DNA of 21,556 nt, taken from assembly GCA_964444125.1 (NCBI GenBank), contig CAYUFB010000020.1, forward strand, positions 1 through 21,556, read 5' to 3'. The stretch comes from CAYUFB01 sp964444125 (GTDB taxonomy: Bacteria; Patescibacteriota; Dojkabacteria; B142; JAFGMG01). The first letter of the stretch is position 1; every line of letters starts with the position of its first letter. The notes under the pieces are model-generated. The model searched no databases, had not been told where the DNA came from, and was given only the letters and a program-made list of their open reading frames with translations. Positions 12,655 through 21,079 of the stretch are shown here, piece by piece. The position numbers were made by a program, and so were the translations under genes.

Positions 12655-12728
12655 GCCGGGATAGCTCAGAAGGTTAGAGCGTGGGATTCATAAACCCAAG
12701 GTCGCGAGTTCGATTCTCGCTCCCGGCA
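12655..12728 (+). tRNA. tRNA-Met (CAU), elongator type
   Basis: A 74-nt cloverleaf without CCA. The acceptor is GCCGGGA/TCCCGGC, the D arm GCTC/GAGC, the anticodon loop TTCATAA with CAT at 12689-12691, the T arm GCGAG/CTCGC and the discriminator A. A normal first pair (G-C) rules out an initiator. TTCATAA is the usual elongator-Met loop, and a tRNA-Ile with UAU anticodon exists nearby, so a lysidine-modified Ile2 role is less likely, though the sequence alone cannot exclude it. The closing anticodon pair is an A31/A39 mismatch. Confidence 0.9.
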
Positions 12729-12761
12729 TTTATTACTTAACAAATATTTTCTGATCAAACA

Positions 12762-15068
12762 ATGAATCCCACAAAAAGAAATAAACCAATGAATATACAA
12801 AAAGGACTTCCCAAAAGAAGAACATTCACTATTAAGTTCACTTTTACAAACATACTGATTATGTTCATGATCGTTATGTTTGGATATTACGCGTTTGCGT
12901 CTTTGTTAGCAGAAAACAAAGGTCAGGAAATCACTGTGGACCAGTTTGTCTCAAATATCAAAGAAAATCGATACGCTCAAGTAAACATTAATTTTAGCGG
13001 TGATGCAGTCGGCTTTGGAAAATATCTTTCCAAGACTGATAAGATCGAACTGAAAGATCTTGATGACACAAAGGGGGTTTACGTTTATTCTGAAAATGAT
13101 TTAGAGAAATTAACTATCGAGGAATTTGTTTCGAAATTATCAAACAGAGATTATAAGACAAAGATCAAGGATTTCTTTTTGGGTACAACAGCCGGTATTA
13201 ATGAGATAATATTTTTAGAAAACTCAATTGTTGCCAAGACCTATGATAATTCCGATTCTGGTTTTATCATCCACGACGCAACAGAGACCCAGTTTGATAG
13301 AGAATTGAAAAATCAAGGATTTCAGAAATCTTCAATTGCTTCAACCTTCACTTACTATCGTGCAGCAGGAGAGGAGATCAAAAGTGATGATTTTTCTTCA
13401 GCCTACGAGGATGGAAACTTCAATTATGTTTGGCAATTAGGTGATTACGTGTATGCCAAAGAAAAGACCTCAGAAATCGATAGAAGTTATGTTAATTGGA
13501 AATCGTTTACTGGAGATTTTTCAAAATTTCTTCAACAGGAAGGGGTAGATTTTGGGGCTGGCAATGTTGAAATTCTGTCTGTCTATGATCCTCCAATTTC
13601 AATTGATTCGATAATAATGATCGGAGGGATAATCGCCTTGATTTTTGCAGTAACACTTCTTGCCAAAGCAATGCAGGGGCAAGGTAGTGGTTTGATGCAA
13701 TTTGGGCAAACAAAGGCAAGATTATTCTGGGGCAAAAAACCAGAGATTACATTTGATTCTGTAGCAGGGGTCAATGAAGCAAAGGAAGAATTGAGAGAGG
13801 TTGTGATGTTTCTAAAAAATCCAAAGAAATTTACAGATTTGGGTGCTAGAATTCCTAAGGGGATGCTTATGGTAGGTCCTCCAGGTACTGGCAAAACATT
13901 ATTAGCCAAGGCAATTGCCGGCGAAGCTGGAGTACCATTTTTCCATACCTCAGGATCTGAATTTGAAGAAATGTTGGTTGGTGCTGGGGCATCAAGGGTG
14001 AGAGATCTTTTTGATAAAGCGAAAAAAGCTGCTCCATCATTGATATTTATTGATGAAATAGATGCTATAGCAAGAAAGCGTGGTACCACAGTTCAATCCA
14101 GTCATACAGAGCAGACATTAAATCAGATATTGGTCGAGATGGATGGATTTGACACAAATCAAAATGTAATTGTTATTGCTGCAACCAATAGACCTGATGT
14201 TTTAGATCCTGCAATACTTAGACCGGGCAGATTTGATAGGAGGTTAGTACTTGATTTGCCTGATATTGAAGGCAGGAGGGAGATATTGATTATTCATTCA
14301 AAGAACAAACCATTATCTTCTGAGGTTGATTTGGACAAGGTTGCAAAACGCACTGTTGGTTTTTCAGGGGCTGATTTAGAAAACATGCTCAATGAATCAG
14401 CGATAATTGCTGCAAAAGACGATAGAAAGCAGATAACTCCATTGGATATTGAAGAAGCTGCAACAAAAGTAGTAGCAGGGCCTGAGAAGAGAATCAAAAG
14501 AACAGAGGATGAACTTAAAATGACAGCATATCACGAGGCGGGCCATGCTGTTGTTGCTAAACTCAGTCCTTTGACCGATCCAGTGCATAGAGTTACTATC
14601 GTTTCTAGGGGTATGGCACTAGGTTGGACTATGCAGCTTCCAGAGCGTGATAAATACCAGCAAAGTAAGGAAGAATTAATTTCCAGACTTAAGGTACTTA
14701 TGGGAGGAAGAGCTGCTGAAGAGATCGTTTTTGGTGATATTACATCTGGAGCTAGCAATGATATTGAAAAAGCCACCTCAATTGCAAGAAAGATGGTCAA
14801 AAATTTTGGAATGAGCGATAAATTAGGATTGGTTAAATATGGAGAATCAAATGAATTACAGTATTTGGGATATGGATATGGCGAACAACGAGATTATTCT
14901 GACAATACAGCTGACGAGATTGATGATGAAGTCAAAAGATTAATTGATGAAAGTTATCGTGAGGCAAAGAAGATCTTACAAGAGAACAAAAATGTATTGG
15001 ACAAATTGGCGTTGATGTTACTGGAGAAAGAAGTTGTAGAGGCAGATGAGTTTGAAAAATTATTTTAA
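12762..15068 (+). CDS. ftsH: ATP-dependent zinc metalloprotease FtsH with enlarged extracytoplasmic domain
   Basis: FtsH degrades damaged or short-lived membrane and cytosolic proteins. At 768 residues it is longer than E. coli FtsH (644). Order of parts: TM1 (about 25-48, FTNILIMFMIVMFGYYAFASL), an extracytoplasmic region of about 230 residues, and TM2 (about 284-303, IIMIGGIIALIFAVTLLAKA). The AAA+ domain has Walker A GPPGTGKT at 372-379, Walker B LIFIDEIDAI and arginine-finger region AILRPGRFDRR. The protease has HEAGH at 591-595 and a third zinc ligand, Asp667 (SNDIEKAT). All catalytic residues are intact; the extra length lies mainly between the two membrane helices (usually under 80 residues). 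The gene follows tRNA-Met by 33 nt and may be read from the same transcript. No Shine-Dalgarno is seen; the ATG at 12789 is an alternative start. Confidence 0.95.
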   Translation: MNPTKRNKPMNIQKGLPKRRTFTIKFTFTNILIMFMIVMFGYYAFASLLAENKGQEITVDQFVSNIKENRYAQVNINFSGDAVGFGKYLSKTDKIELKDLDDTKGVYVYSENDLEKLTIEEFVSKLSNRDYKTKIKDFFLGTTAGINEIIFLENSIVAKTYDNSDSGFIIHDATETQFDRELKNQGFQKSSIASTFTYYRAAGEEIKSDDFSSAYEDGNFNYVWQLGDYVYAKEKTSEIDRSYVNWKSFTGDFSKFLQQEGVDFGAGNVEILSVYDPPISIDSIIMIGGIIALIFAVTLLAKAMQGQGSGLMQFGQTKARLFWGKKPEITFDSVAGVNEAKEELREVVMFLKNPKKFTDLGARIPKGMLMVGPPGTGKTLLAKAIAGEAGVPFFHTSGSEFEEMLVGAGASRVRDLFDKAKKAAPSLIFIDEIDAIARKRGTTVQSSHTEQTLNQILVEMDGFDTNQNVIVIAATNRPDVLDPAILRPGRFDRRLVLDLPDIEGRREILIIHSKNKPLSSEVDLDKVAKRTVGFSGADLENMLNESAIIAAKDDRKQITPLDIEEAATKVVAGPEKRIKRTEDELKMTAYHEAGHAVVAKLSPLTDPVHRVTIVSRGMALGWTMQLPERDKYQQSKEELISRLKVLMGGRAAEEIVFGDITSGASNDIEKATSIARKMVKNFGMSDKLGLVKYGESNELQYLGYGYGEQRDYSDNTADEIDDEVKRLIDESYREAKKILQENKNVLDKLALMLLEKEVVEADEFEKLF

Positions 15069-15082
15069 TAATTGAAAAAGTT

Positions 15083-15673
15083 ATGGTCAAGAGTTTTAAA
15101 CAGGTTTTTGACAACACTGTTTGGATTCTAGTGATTATTGGCCTTATTTTGGCGCTTGTTGTATTTCTTTTATTCTCATTTGCAAATAGAAAAGATGTCA
15201 TAACCGTAATCAATTCTCCAGATTACGGAATTATAACTTCCCATTTTCCCCAGACAATTAACTACATTAGAATTGGTGATAAAGAAAATTTGCTAGATTG
15301 TAGAAAGCTTTCTGATAACTATAGAAATGAAAGACAGAAACAAGGCTCTGTTTGTTATGGCATTGAAATTCCAGTTGCTGATAATAGAAGAATGGTCGTA
15401 TTAACAGGTAATGGAGTTGATACTAGTATTTCTCATGATGAGAAAATTCAGTTGTATTCTGATCAAATTATGTATAATCTACCACTTGAAAGATTTAGAG
15501 TTGATAATTTTCCCGTAAATTTCCATGGCACCAGGGTAGTTGAAGAGGGAAAAGAAGATTATGTTTATTATTCTGGACTTGTATACAAAGGTGCAAATGT
15601 CTATTCTATAACCTTTGAAGGTTATTTTGATGATGATATAAAGAATATCTTGAATATCCTAGACTTCGAATAA
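15083..15673 (+). CDS. Single-pass membrane-anchored protein of unknown function
   Basis: I do not recognise this 196-residue protein. A short basic N-terminus and one hydrophobic helix (about 13-33, WILVIIGLILALVVFLLFSFA) act as an uncleaved anchor or signal. The rest is a soluble, probably extracytoplasmic domain rich in beta-strand-like stretches (RMVVLTGNGVD, DYVYYSGLVYKGANVYSITFEGYF). It contains Cys residues in LLDCRKL and GSVCYGIEI that could pair outside the membrane. It starts 14 nt after the ftsH stop, so co-transcription is likely, and it could associate with the enlarged outer domain of FtsH. That link is inference from position only. Confidence 0.7.
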   Translation: MVKSFKQVFDNTVWILVIIGLILALVVFLLFSFANRKDVITVINSPDYGIITSHFPQTINYIRIGDKENLLDCRKLSDNYRNERQKQGSVCYGIEIPVADNRRMVVLTGNGVDTSISHDEKIQLYSDQIMYNLPLERFRVDNFPVNFHGTRVVEEGKEDYVYYSGLVYKGANVYSITFEGYFDDDIKNILNILDFE

Positions 15674-15720
15674 CTATAGGGGATTCTGTAGCTAGCATTG
15701 CCTTATTATTCGGAATTATT

Positions 15721-15735
15721 ATACTAATGTAGTAT
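15721..15735. other. Small perfect inverted repeat upstream of polA
   Basis: ATACTA (15721-15726) and TAGTAT (15730-15735) surround ATG, and ATTTT follows. It could be a weak terminator for the preceding gene or an operator in the 105-bp gap before polA. The stem is too AT-rich to decide. Confidence 0.3.
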
Positions 15736-15778
15736 ATTTTGGAGTGGGTATTATATAGAAAGGGTGATAAAATAAAGC

Positions 15779-18607
15779 ATGAAACTAGATAAATCCAAGA
15801 AAAAATTAGTCCTAATTGATGTCAACGCGCTCTTGCATAGGGCATATCATGCTTTCCCTGCAACTTTGAGTGCGAATGGCATTCAGACAAATGCAATCTA
15901 CGGATTTTCTGTCCTTTTGTTAGAGATAATTGAAAAATTTTCTCCCGAATACTTAGTGGCCTGTATAGATGTGGGCAAGGCTGAAAATAGATTGAAGATC
16001 TATAAAGAATACAAGGCAACTAGAAAGCCAATTGACCAAGAATTGTTAGACCAAATTCCTATAGCGCATGAAGTGATAAATGCTTTTGGGATCCCAATAT
16101 TTTCGAAAAAAGGCTATGAAGCGGATGATCTAATTGGTACAGTTGTCAATTTGAAAAACATCGAAAATAGGCCTGATTTAGATACTATTATAGTTACTGG
16201 AGATAAGGATATCTTCCAGTTAGTTGACCATAACACTTTTGTTTATCTTTCTGGTTCAAGTTTCAGTAAATCGAAGTTGTATGGAACCAAGGAGGTTGAA
16301 GAAAAGATGGGATTTGGTCCTGAAAAAATAATAGATTATAAAGCTTTAAGAGGAGATCCTTCGGATAATATTCCTGGAGTGAAAGGCATAGGAGAGAAAG
16401 GGGCATTGGATCTACTTGGTCAATTTGATTCATTGGAGGAGATGTTGGGAAATATCACAAAAATTGAAAGTAATAGGATACGTACAGCTCTTGAAAAAGA
16501 CATAGATAATGCCAAACTCAGCAAAGTTCTTGCAACGATTGATAAAAAAGTAGATGTTGATTTCGATATTGAAAAAACAGCTTTTGTTGGGCTGCAAAAA
16601 TCCGAAGTCAAAGACATTTTTCATAAATACAACTTCAGATCACTAATTCGAAAGATTGATCAATTAAATGGGGACTTGATGACAAAACCTGTGGAACTGA
16701 AAGAGGCTCGAAAGATGGATAAACAGCTTGGTTTTTTTGAGAAGGCGGTTGAGACAAATCGGGGCGAAATCTTTGCTAAAATGGAATATAACATGCTTGA
16801 TACTAATAGTGCATTAGATTATTTAGATAATTTATCTAAACAAGAAAGATTTGCTTTTGATACTGAAACTGACTCCTTGGTCGAAAGAAGGACAAATTTG
16901 ATAGGCATTTCCTTTTCGTATAGTAGCAATTCCGCTTGTTTTTTGCCTGTAGGTGTAATCGACAAGAAGGTCAAAAAGTCACTAATTGAACTATTTGGCA
17001 ATCCAAAAATTGAAAAGATCGGTCATAATATAAAATTCGATATACACGTACTAGGTGGCTTTGGAATTAAGGTGGTGGGCGAGTTGTTTGATACGATGAT
17101 TGCAGCTTTTTTGTTAAATGGAGGCACAGGGAGAATAGGGTTGAAATTTTTGGCGAAAGAATATTACCAAATAGAGACAATGGAATATGGGGAGTTAATG
17201 AAGTCGGCTGTTAACAAGAATGATATTTTGACAGTACCCAAGAAGTTGCTTTCTGATTATGCTTGCCAGGATGCGGACTTAACTTGGCGATTATATCTGA
17301 AATATAAAGAAGAATTTGCGAAAAAAGACCATAGAAAGGTATTTGAGCTATTCGAAACGATAGAAATGCCCTTGATTAACGTGCTTCTATCCATGGAGGG
17401 CAGCGGGATTGGATTAGATACAAAATATCTTAAGAGTCTGTCTGCTGAATTAAAGAAAAGGGTGGATGAATTGGAGCGTCAAGTATATGAACAGGCCGGT
17501 GTAGTGTTTAATTTGAATTCTCCAAGACAGTTGTCAGAAGTTTTGATTAATAAATTTGGCTTAAGTCTTTCCAAGAAAACCAAAACTGGCTTCTATTCAA
17601 CGGATGAAAAAGTTTTGTACGGGTTGAAAGATCAGCATAAGGTTATTCGATTAATATTGGAGTATAGGGAGTTGACCAAGCTTCGAAGTACATATGCAGA
17701 AGCGTTATTAGGGCAGATTGATGAAGATACAAAAAGAGTTCATACATCTTTTTCACAGTCGATTGCTAGAACTGGAAGGTTGAGTTCAAGTAATCCAAAT
17801 TTGCAAAATATCCCAATATCTTCTGAGATGGGGAATAAAATTAGACGAGCTTTTGTACCGGAAAAGGGAAAAATATTCGTATCTTTTGACTACTCACAAC
17901 AGGAATTGAGAATATTAGCAAGTGTTTCACGCGATGAGGAGTTGGTGCGTAGTTACAGGGAAGGGGTAGATGTTCACACTCTTACAGCATCTAAAATTTT
18001 TGGATGCCAGATGGATGCTGTTACAAAAGAGCAGAGGTCTGTTGGTAAAACTGTTAATTTTTCTGTAATTTATGGAATTTCATCTTTTGGATTAGCAAAT
18101 AGGCTTGAAGTAGATAGGTCTGATGCCCAGGATTTCATTGATAAGTATTTTGAGACCTATCCTGGGGTGAAAATTTATTTTGATAGTATCTTGGAAGATT
18201 CTAGGAAGATGGGATACATTGAAACTTTATATGGAAGAAGGCGCGAGACGTCGGGGTTATTGTCAAATAATAGAATTATAAGATCTAGGACAGAAAGAGA
18301 AGTTATTAATTTTCCATTGCAGGGAGGTGCTGCAGATATGGCGAAGGTTGCAATGATAGGTGTTAATGATTTGATAAGTAAGAAATATAAGGAGTATAGT
18401 TTATTGTTGCAGATACATGATGAAGTGCTTTTGGAAATGCCATACAATCAAGGTGGGGTGGAGGATATCCTAAAAAATCCCGAGTTTCAAAGTTTTGTAA
18501 ATGATATTAGGGATGTTATGTTGCGAGCAAATAAATACGATGTACCAATGAAGGTAGATGTCGGTGTGGGGAAAAACTGGGCGGATATGACTGAGTTGAC
18601 TATTTAA
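15779..18607 (+). CDS. polA: DNA polymerase I with 5'-3' and 3'-5' exonuclease domains
   Basis: This polymerase fills gaps and removes Okazaki primers. Its 942 residues match the three-domain enzyme (E. coli, 928). The 5' nuclease spans about 1-290 (IDVNALLHRAYHAF, YEADDLIGTVV, VTGDKDIFQLV, GDPSDNIPGVKGIGEKGA). Proofreading residues are all present: FDTETDS with Asp361/Glu363, HNIKFDIH, and YACQDAD. The polymerase has motif A DYSQQELR (Asp704), motif B RSVGKTVNFSVIYG, and motif C LLQIHDEV (Asp881). Many bacteria, including Bacillus, have lost the proofreading residues, so an intact set is notable. AGGG at 15761-15764 is 14 nt from the ATG, further than ideal. The next gene is a DNA ligase, giving a compact gap-repair pair. 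Confidence 0.97.
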   Translation: MKLDKSKKKLVLIDVNALLHRAYHAFPATLSANGIQTNAIYGFSVLLLEIIEKFSPEYLVACIDVGKAENRLKIYKEYKATRKPIDQELLDQIPIAHEVINAFGIPIFSKKGYEADDLIGTVVNLKNIENRPDLDTIIVTGDKDIFQLVDHNTFVYLSGSSFSKSKLYGTKEVEEKMGFGPEKIIDYKALRGDPSDNIPGVKGIGEKGALDLLGQFDSLEEMLGNITKIESNRIRTALEKDIDNAKLSKVLATIDKKVDVDFDIEKTAFVGLQKSEVKDIFHKYNFRSLIRKIDQLNGDLMTKPVELKEARKMDKQLGFFEKAVETNRGEIFAKMEYNMLDTNSALDYLDNLSKQERFAFDTETDSLVERRTNLIGISFSYSSNSACFLPVGVIDKKVKKSLIELFGNPKIEKIGHNIKFDIHVLGGFGIKVVGELFDTMIAAFLLNGGTGRIGLKFLAKEYYQIETMEYGELMKSAVNKNDILTVPKKLLSDYACQDADLTWRLYLKYKEEFAKKDHRKVFELFETIEMPLINVLLSMEGSGIGLDTKYLKSLSAELKKRVDELERQVYEQAGVVFNLNSPRQLSEVLINKFGLSLSKKTKTGFYSTDEKVLYGLKDQHKVIRLILEYRELTKLRSTYAEALLGQIDEDTKRVHTSFSQSIARTGRLSSSNPNLQNIPISSEMGNKIRRAFVPEKGKIFVSFDYSQQELRILASVSRDEELVRSYREGVDVHTLTASKIFGCQMDAVTKEQRSVGKTVNFSVIYGISSFGLANRLEVDRSDAQDFIDKYFETYPGVKIYFDSILEDSRKMGYIETLYGRRRETSGLLSNNRIIRSRTEREVINFPLQGGAADMAKVAMIGVNDLISKKYKEYSLLLQIHDEVLLEMPYNQGGVEDILKNPEFQSFVNDIRDVMLRANKYDVPMKVDVGVGKNWADMTELTI

Positions 18608-18650
18608 TTATCCACCAGATATACTAAAATGTGACGATTATTATCAATCA

Positions 18651-18665
18651 TGAAACACTGTTTCA
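18651..18665. promoter_or_regulatory. Perfect 15-bp palindrome (operator-like) upstream of the ligase gene
   Basis: TGAAACA-C-TGTTTCA is perfectly symmetric and ends 2 bp before a TATAAT. It lies where the -35/spacer would be, and no recognisable -35 exists. This is a good position for a repressor or activator site. Confidence 0.5.
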
Positions 18666-18667
18666 CA

Positions 18668-18673
18668 TATAAT
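18668..18673 (+). promoter_or_regulatory. -10 box (TATAAT) of the ligase gene
   Basis: A perfect TATAAT 18 nt before the ATG at 18692, so the mRNA would have a leader of roughly 11 nt. It is adjacent to the 15-bp palindrome. Confidence 0.5.
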
Positions 18674-18691
18674 AAAAATTAAGACTAATTC

Positions 18692-20509
18692 ATGCTGTTT
18701 AGTGAATTTGCAAAACTACTTCAAAAACTAGAGAATACTCCTTCGAGAAATGAGATGGTGAAGTTGATGGCTGATTTTTTGAAATTACTTAAGCCTGAAG
18801 AAGTCGCTCCAGCGATGTATATGCTGAAAGGTAGGGTTTCCCCGGGATTTGTGCCATTAGAATTTAACTTTTCTACAAATTTATTAATAAAAGCGATCTC
18901 AGAAGGTTTTAAAAGAGATTTGTCTGAGATTAAGATGCAAAATGCTAATCTTGGTGATATCGGATTGGTGTTAGAGACAATTGTAGATAAATCTTCAAGT
19001 GATGTGTCTCTTTTGTCTGTTTACGAACATTTGGTCGCTATTGCTCAAGTTGAGGGTAAAGGTGCACAAAAAATAAAATCAAAGATGTTTGTAGAAATAG
19101 TTAAAAATCTTGACAAAGTATCTTCAAAGTTTGTTTGTAGAATTGTAGTTGGAGGTCTTCGTATAGGAATGAGCGATAAGACTATACTTGAGGCATTGTC
19201 TTGGGTATCTTCTGGCGATAAGTCCCTGAAAAAGGAAATCGAAAAAGCATTTGGTCTAAGGTCTGATTTAGGTGAGATTGCCAAGATAATACTAATCGAT
19301 GGAGTATCGGGCCTTGAATCTATAACGATTCGCCCCGGTGTTCCCGTTGCTTCGAAATTAGTTCAAAGAGAAAAGTCCTCCAGGTCTGCACTTGAGCGAA
19401 TGGAGGTTGCTTTAGTCCAACCTAAATATGATGGATTGAGGCTTCAAGCTCATTTCGATAATGATGGTTTTGATAATAATATGAATCGATTCTCAGGAGA
19501 TTTATTAAATTTGGGGTTTGAATTTAAAGAAGACCAGATAGAAAAGGTAAGGTTGTTTAGTAGAAATATGGAGTCGTTGACCGAAATGTTCCCTGATGTG
19601 GTTTCGGAAATCTCAAAATTGGGAGTTGACTCTATCGTTCTAGATTGTGAAGCGATTGGTGTGGATCCAAAAACGGGTAGTTTTATATCCTTTCAGGAAA
19701 CAGTCAAAAGAAAAAGGAAGTATGATATCAAGGCCAAATCCGAAGATACACCCATAAAAGTGTTTGTCTTTGATATTTTGTATCTAAATTCCAAAGATGT
19801 TAGTCAACTCAAATTATCAGAGAGGATGGGGTTGTTAGAAGAACTTTTCAAAAAAGATCAATTTAGGAAGTCGGCAATATTTGAGTTTTCTAAAACAGAA
19901 GTCTTTGATGACTTTAAAAAGCTGGAGTCAACATTTAGGGGATACTTAAAAGAAGGCCTAGAAGGTGTAATTATTAAAGATCCAAATAGTAAATATCTCC
20001 CTGGAACAAGGAATTATGACTGGATAAAAATTAAAGCAAACACATATTCAGAGCTTGTCGATGATATAGATTGTGTGATTTTGGGTTATTATAAGGGAAG
20101 AGGTGCAAGGGCCAAATTTGGAGTAGGGGCATTTTTGGTGGGTGTTTATAATCAAAATACTGAAAAGTTTGAATCTGTTGCAAAGGTGGGAAGTGGTGTA
20201 AAAGATGATGAGTGGGAGAGGTTTGCCAAAGAAGTTGATAAGATCAAGGTAGAGAAATTACCTCAAAATGTAAGTCTTGATAAAAGTCTTATGCCGGATG
20301 TAATTTGTGAACCACAAATTGTGGTTGTCGTTAATGCTGACGAGATCTCAAAAAGTAAGGTCCATAGTGCCGGTAGGGATGATTCGGGGCAGGGCTATTC
20401 TTTGAGATTTCCTAGATTGAAAGAATGGAGAAGGATGGATAAATCTCCAGTAGATATCACTACAGTTGAGGAGATTAGCCAGATATATGAATTAAAGTAT
20501 AAGAGATAG
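18692..20509 (+). CDS. ATP-dependent DNA ligase, archaeal/eukaryal LigI-like
   Basis: The enzyme seals nicks using ATP. At 605 residues it has the full three-domain LigI architecture: an N-terminal DNA-binding domain (about 1-215), an adenylation domain and an OB domain. Motif I is KYDGLR with adenylated Lys245. Others are motif III LDCEAIG, IIIa VFVFDILYLN, IV EGVIIKDP, V WIKIKANTY and VI RFPRLKEWRRMDKSP. It is not the NAD-dependent LigA that bacteria normally use for replication. It also carries the DNA-binding domain missing from most short bacterial LigB/C/D enzymes, so it could act as a replicative or repair ligase. Placement directly after polA supports joint work in gap filling. Codon use and AT content look like the neighbours, so any transfer is old. 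Confidence 0.95.
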   Translation: MLFSEFAKLLQKLENTPSRNEMVKLMADFLKLLKPEEVAPAMYMLKGRVSPGFVPLEFNFSTNLLIKAISEGFKRDLSEIKMQNANLGDIGLVLETIVDKSSSDVSLLSVYEHLVAIAQVEGKGAQKIKSKMFVEIVKNLDKVSSKFVCRIVVGGLRIGMSDKTILEALSWVSSGDKSLKKEIEKAFGLRSDLGEIAKIILIDGVSGLESITIRPGVPVASKLVQREKSSRSALERMEVALVQPKYDGLRLQAHFDNDGFDNNMNRFSGDLLNLGFEFKEDQIEKVRLFSRNMESLTEMFPDVVSEISKLGVDSIVLDCEAIGVDPKTGSFISFQETVKRKRKYDIKAKSEDTPIKVFVFDILYLNSKDVSQLKLSERMGLLEELFKKDQFRKSAIFEFSKTEVFDDFKKLESTFRGYLKEGLEGVIIKDPNSKYLPGTRNYDWIKIKANTYSELVDDIDCVILGYYKGRGARAKFGVGAFLVGVYNQNTEKFESVAKVGSGVKDDEWERFAKEVDKIKVEKLPQNVSLDKSLMPDVICEPQIVVVVNADEISKSKVHSAGRDDSGQGYSLRFPRLKEWRRMDKSPVDITTVEEISQIYELKYKR

Positions 20510-20512
20510 TTG

Positions 20513-20553
20513 GGATTTTTTTTGCTTGGCTTGATACGGTTTATCAAAAATCC
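20513..20553. terminator. Possible terminator-like inverted repeat after the ligase gene
   Basis: GGATTTTT (20513-20520) is exactly complementary to AAAAATCC (20546-20553) across a 25-nt spacer. An 8-T run (20516-20523) overlaps the left arm just after the stop codon. The stem is AT-rich and the T-run is not after the hairpin, so support is weak. Confidence 0.3.
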
Positions 20554-20605
20554 GTCGAAGATAGTTTACATATTGAATTTTAAAGTATATACTTAGGTAT
20601 TATAT

Positions 20606-20611
20606 TTTAAT
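20606..20611 (+). promoter_or_regulatory. -10-like hexamer (TTTAAT) before the DUF4870-like gene
   Basis: TTTAAT ends 8 nt before the ATG at 20620, the recurring leaderless spacing. A competing TATTAT (20598-20603) with TTGAAT 19 bp upstream would instead give a short leader. No Shine-Dalgarno is present. Confidence 0.35.
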
Positions 20612-20619
20612 TCATAATT

Positions 20620-20934
20620 ATGGCAGCAGAAGCAGTTAGCTCAAGCAACAAGACCAATGCAATTCTTGCATGGATCTTCGCTCCTATCACCAGTATCATC
20701 TGGATGAATGATGCGGATGAGTTCTTGAAATACCATGCAAAGCAATCACTAAGCTGGAGTTTGGTAGCAATCGGTGGACATTTCGTATGTTTCGTTTTGA
20801 GTTTCTTGTTGATTGGTATGTGTCTATGGCCATTGTGGGGTTTGTTGGATGTTATCGTTAGAGTATATGGATTGGTACAAGCAAATAATGGTGTGAAATG
20901 GGAAGTTCCAGTTGTTGGTGGATTAATAAAGTAA
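20620..20934 (+). CDS. Small DUF4870-like membrane protein
   Basis: This 104-residue protein has three probable hydrophobic helices: about 14-29 (AILAWIFAPITSIIWM), 46-68 (SWSLVAIGGHFVCFVLSFLLIGM) and 70-88 (LWPLWGLLDVIVRVYGLV). The loop DADEFLKYHAKQSLSWS matches the conserved DxFVxxHAxQAL stretch of DUF4870/Tic20-like proteins, and the end WEVPVVGGLI is also typical. Function in bacteria is unknown. The gene stands alone between the ligase gene and the rRNA promoter. Confidence 0.8.
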   Translation: MAAEAVSSSNKTNAILAWIFAPITSIIWMNDADEFLKYHAKQSLSWSLVAIGGHFVCFVLSFLLIGMCLWPLWGLLDVIVRVYGLVQANNGVKWEVPVVGGLIK

Positions 20935-20944
20935 AAGTATTTAA

Positions 20945-21002
20945 AGAAAAATTTAAATTTAAATGCTAAATGCTTTACTAAATCAGATCTTTTTAGTAAA
21001 AT
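20945..21002 (+). promoter_or_regulatory. rRNA operon promoter (TTTACT, 17 bp, TAAAAT) with UP-like AT tract
   Basis: TTTACT (20974-20979) and TAAAAT (20997-21002) are 17 bp apart, and an A/T-only tract (20945-20964) lies upstream like the UP elements of rRNA promoters. The -35 and -10 are embedded in a 9-bp inverted repeat, TTTACTAAA (20974-20982) and TTTAGTAAA (20992-21000). Transcription would begin near 21009, giving a leader of about 190 nt before 16S. A second TATATT (21022-21027) could be another -10. Confidence 0.5.
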
Positions 21003-21033
21003 ACATTTGTATTTGAAAAGATATATTAGAGTT

Positions 21034-21079
21034 ATGCTCGGGGGGGGAAGTTAAAATGGTTGGCTTTCCTTTCGAGCAT
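21034..21079 (+). promoter_or_regulatory. rRNA leader hairpin (boxB-like position) with a G8 run
   Basis: ATGCTCG (21034-21040) pairs perfectly with CGAGCAT (21073-21079). Inside, GGGAAG pairs with CTTTCC (one G-U), leaving most of an eight-G run (21040-21047) opposite TTT. It immediately precedes the boxA-like element, the order seen for boxB and boxA in Escherichia rRNA leaders. With the T5 run at 21084-21088 it could alternatively act as an attenuator. Confidence 0.5.

Noticed and set aside
13583..14089. 168-residue open frame on the minus strand
   Set aside because: It lies wholly antisense to the AAA+ part of ftsH, has no recognisable domain, and its composition mirrors the strongly conserved sense frame.
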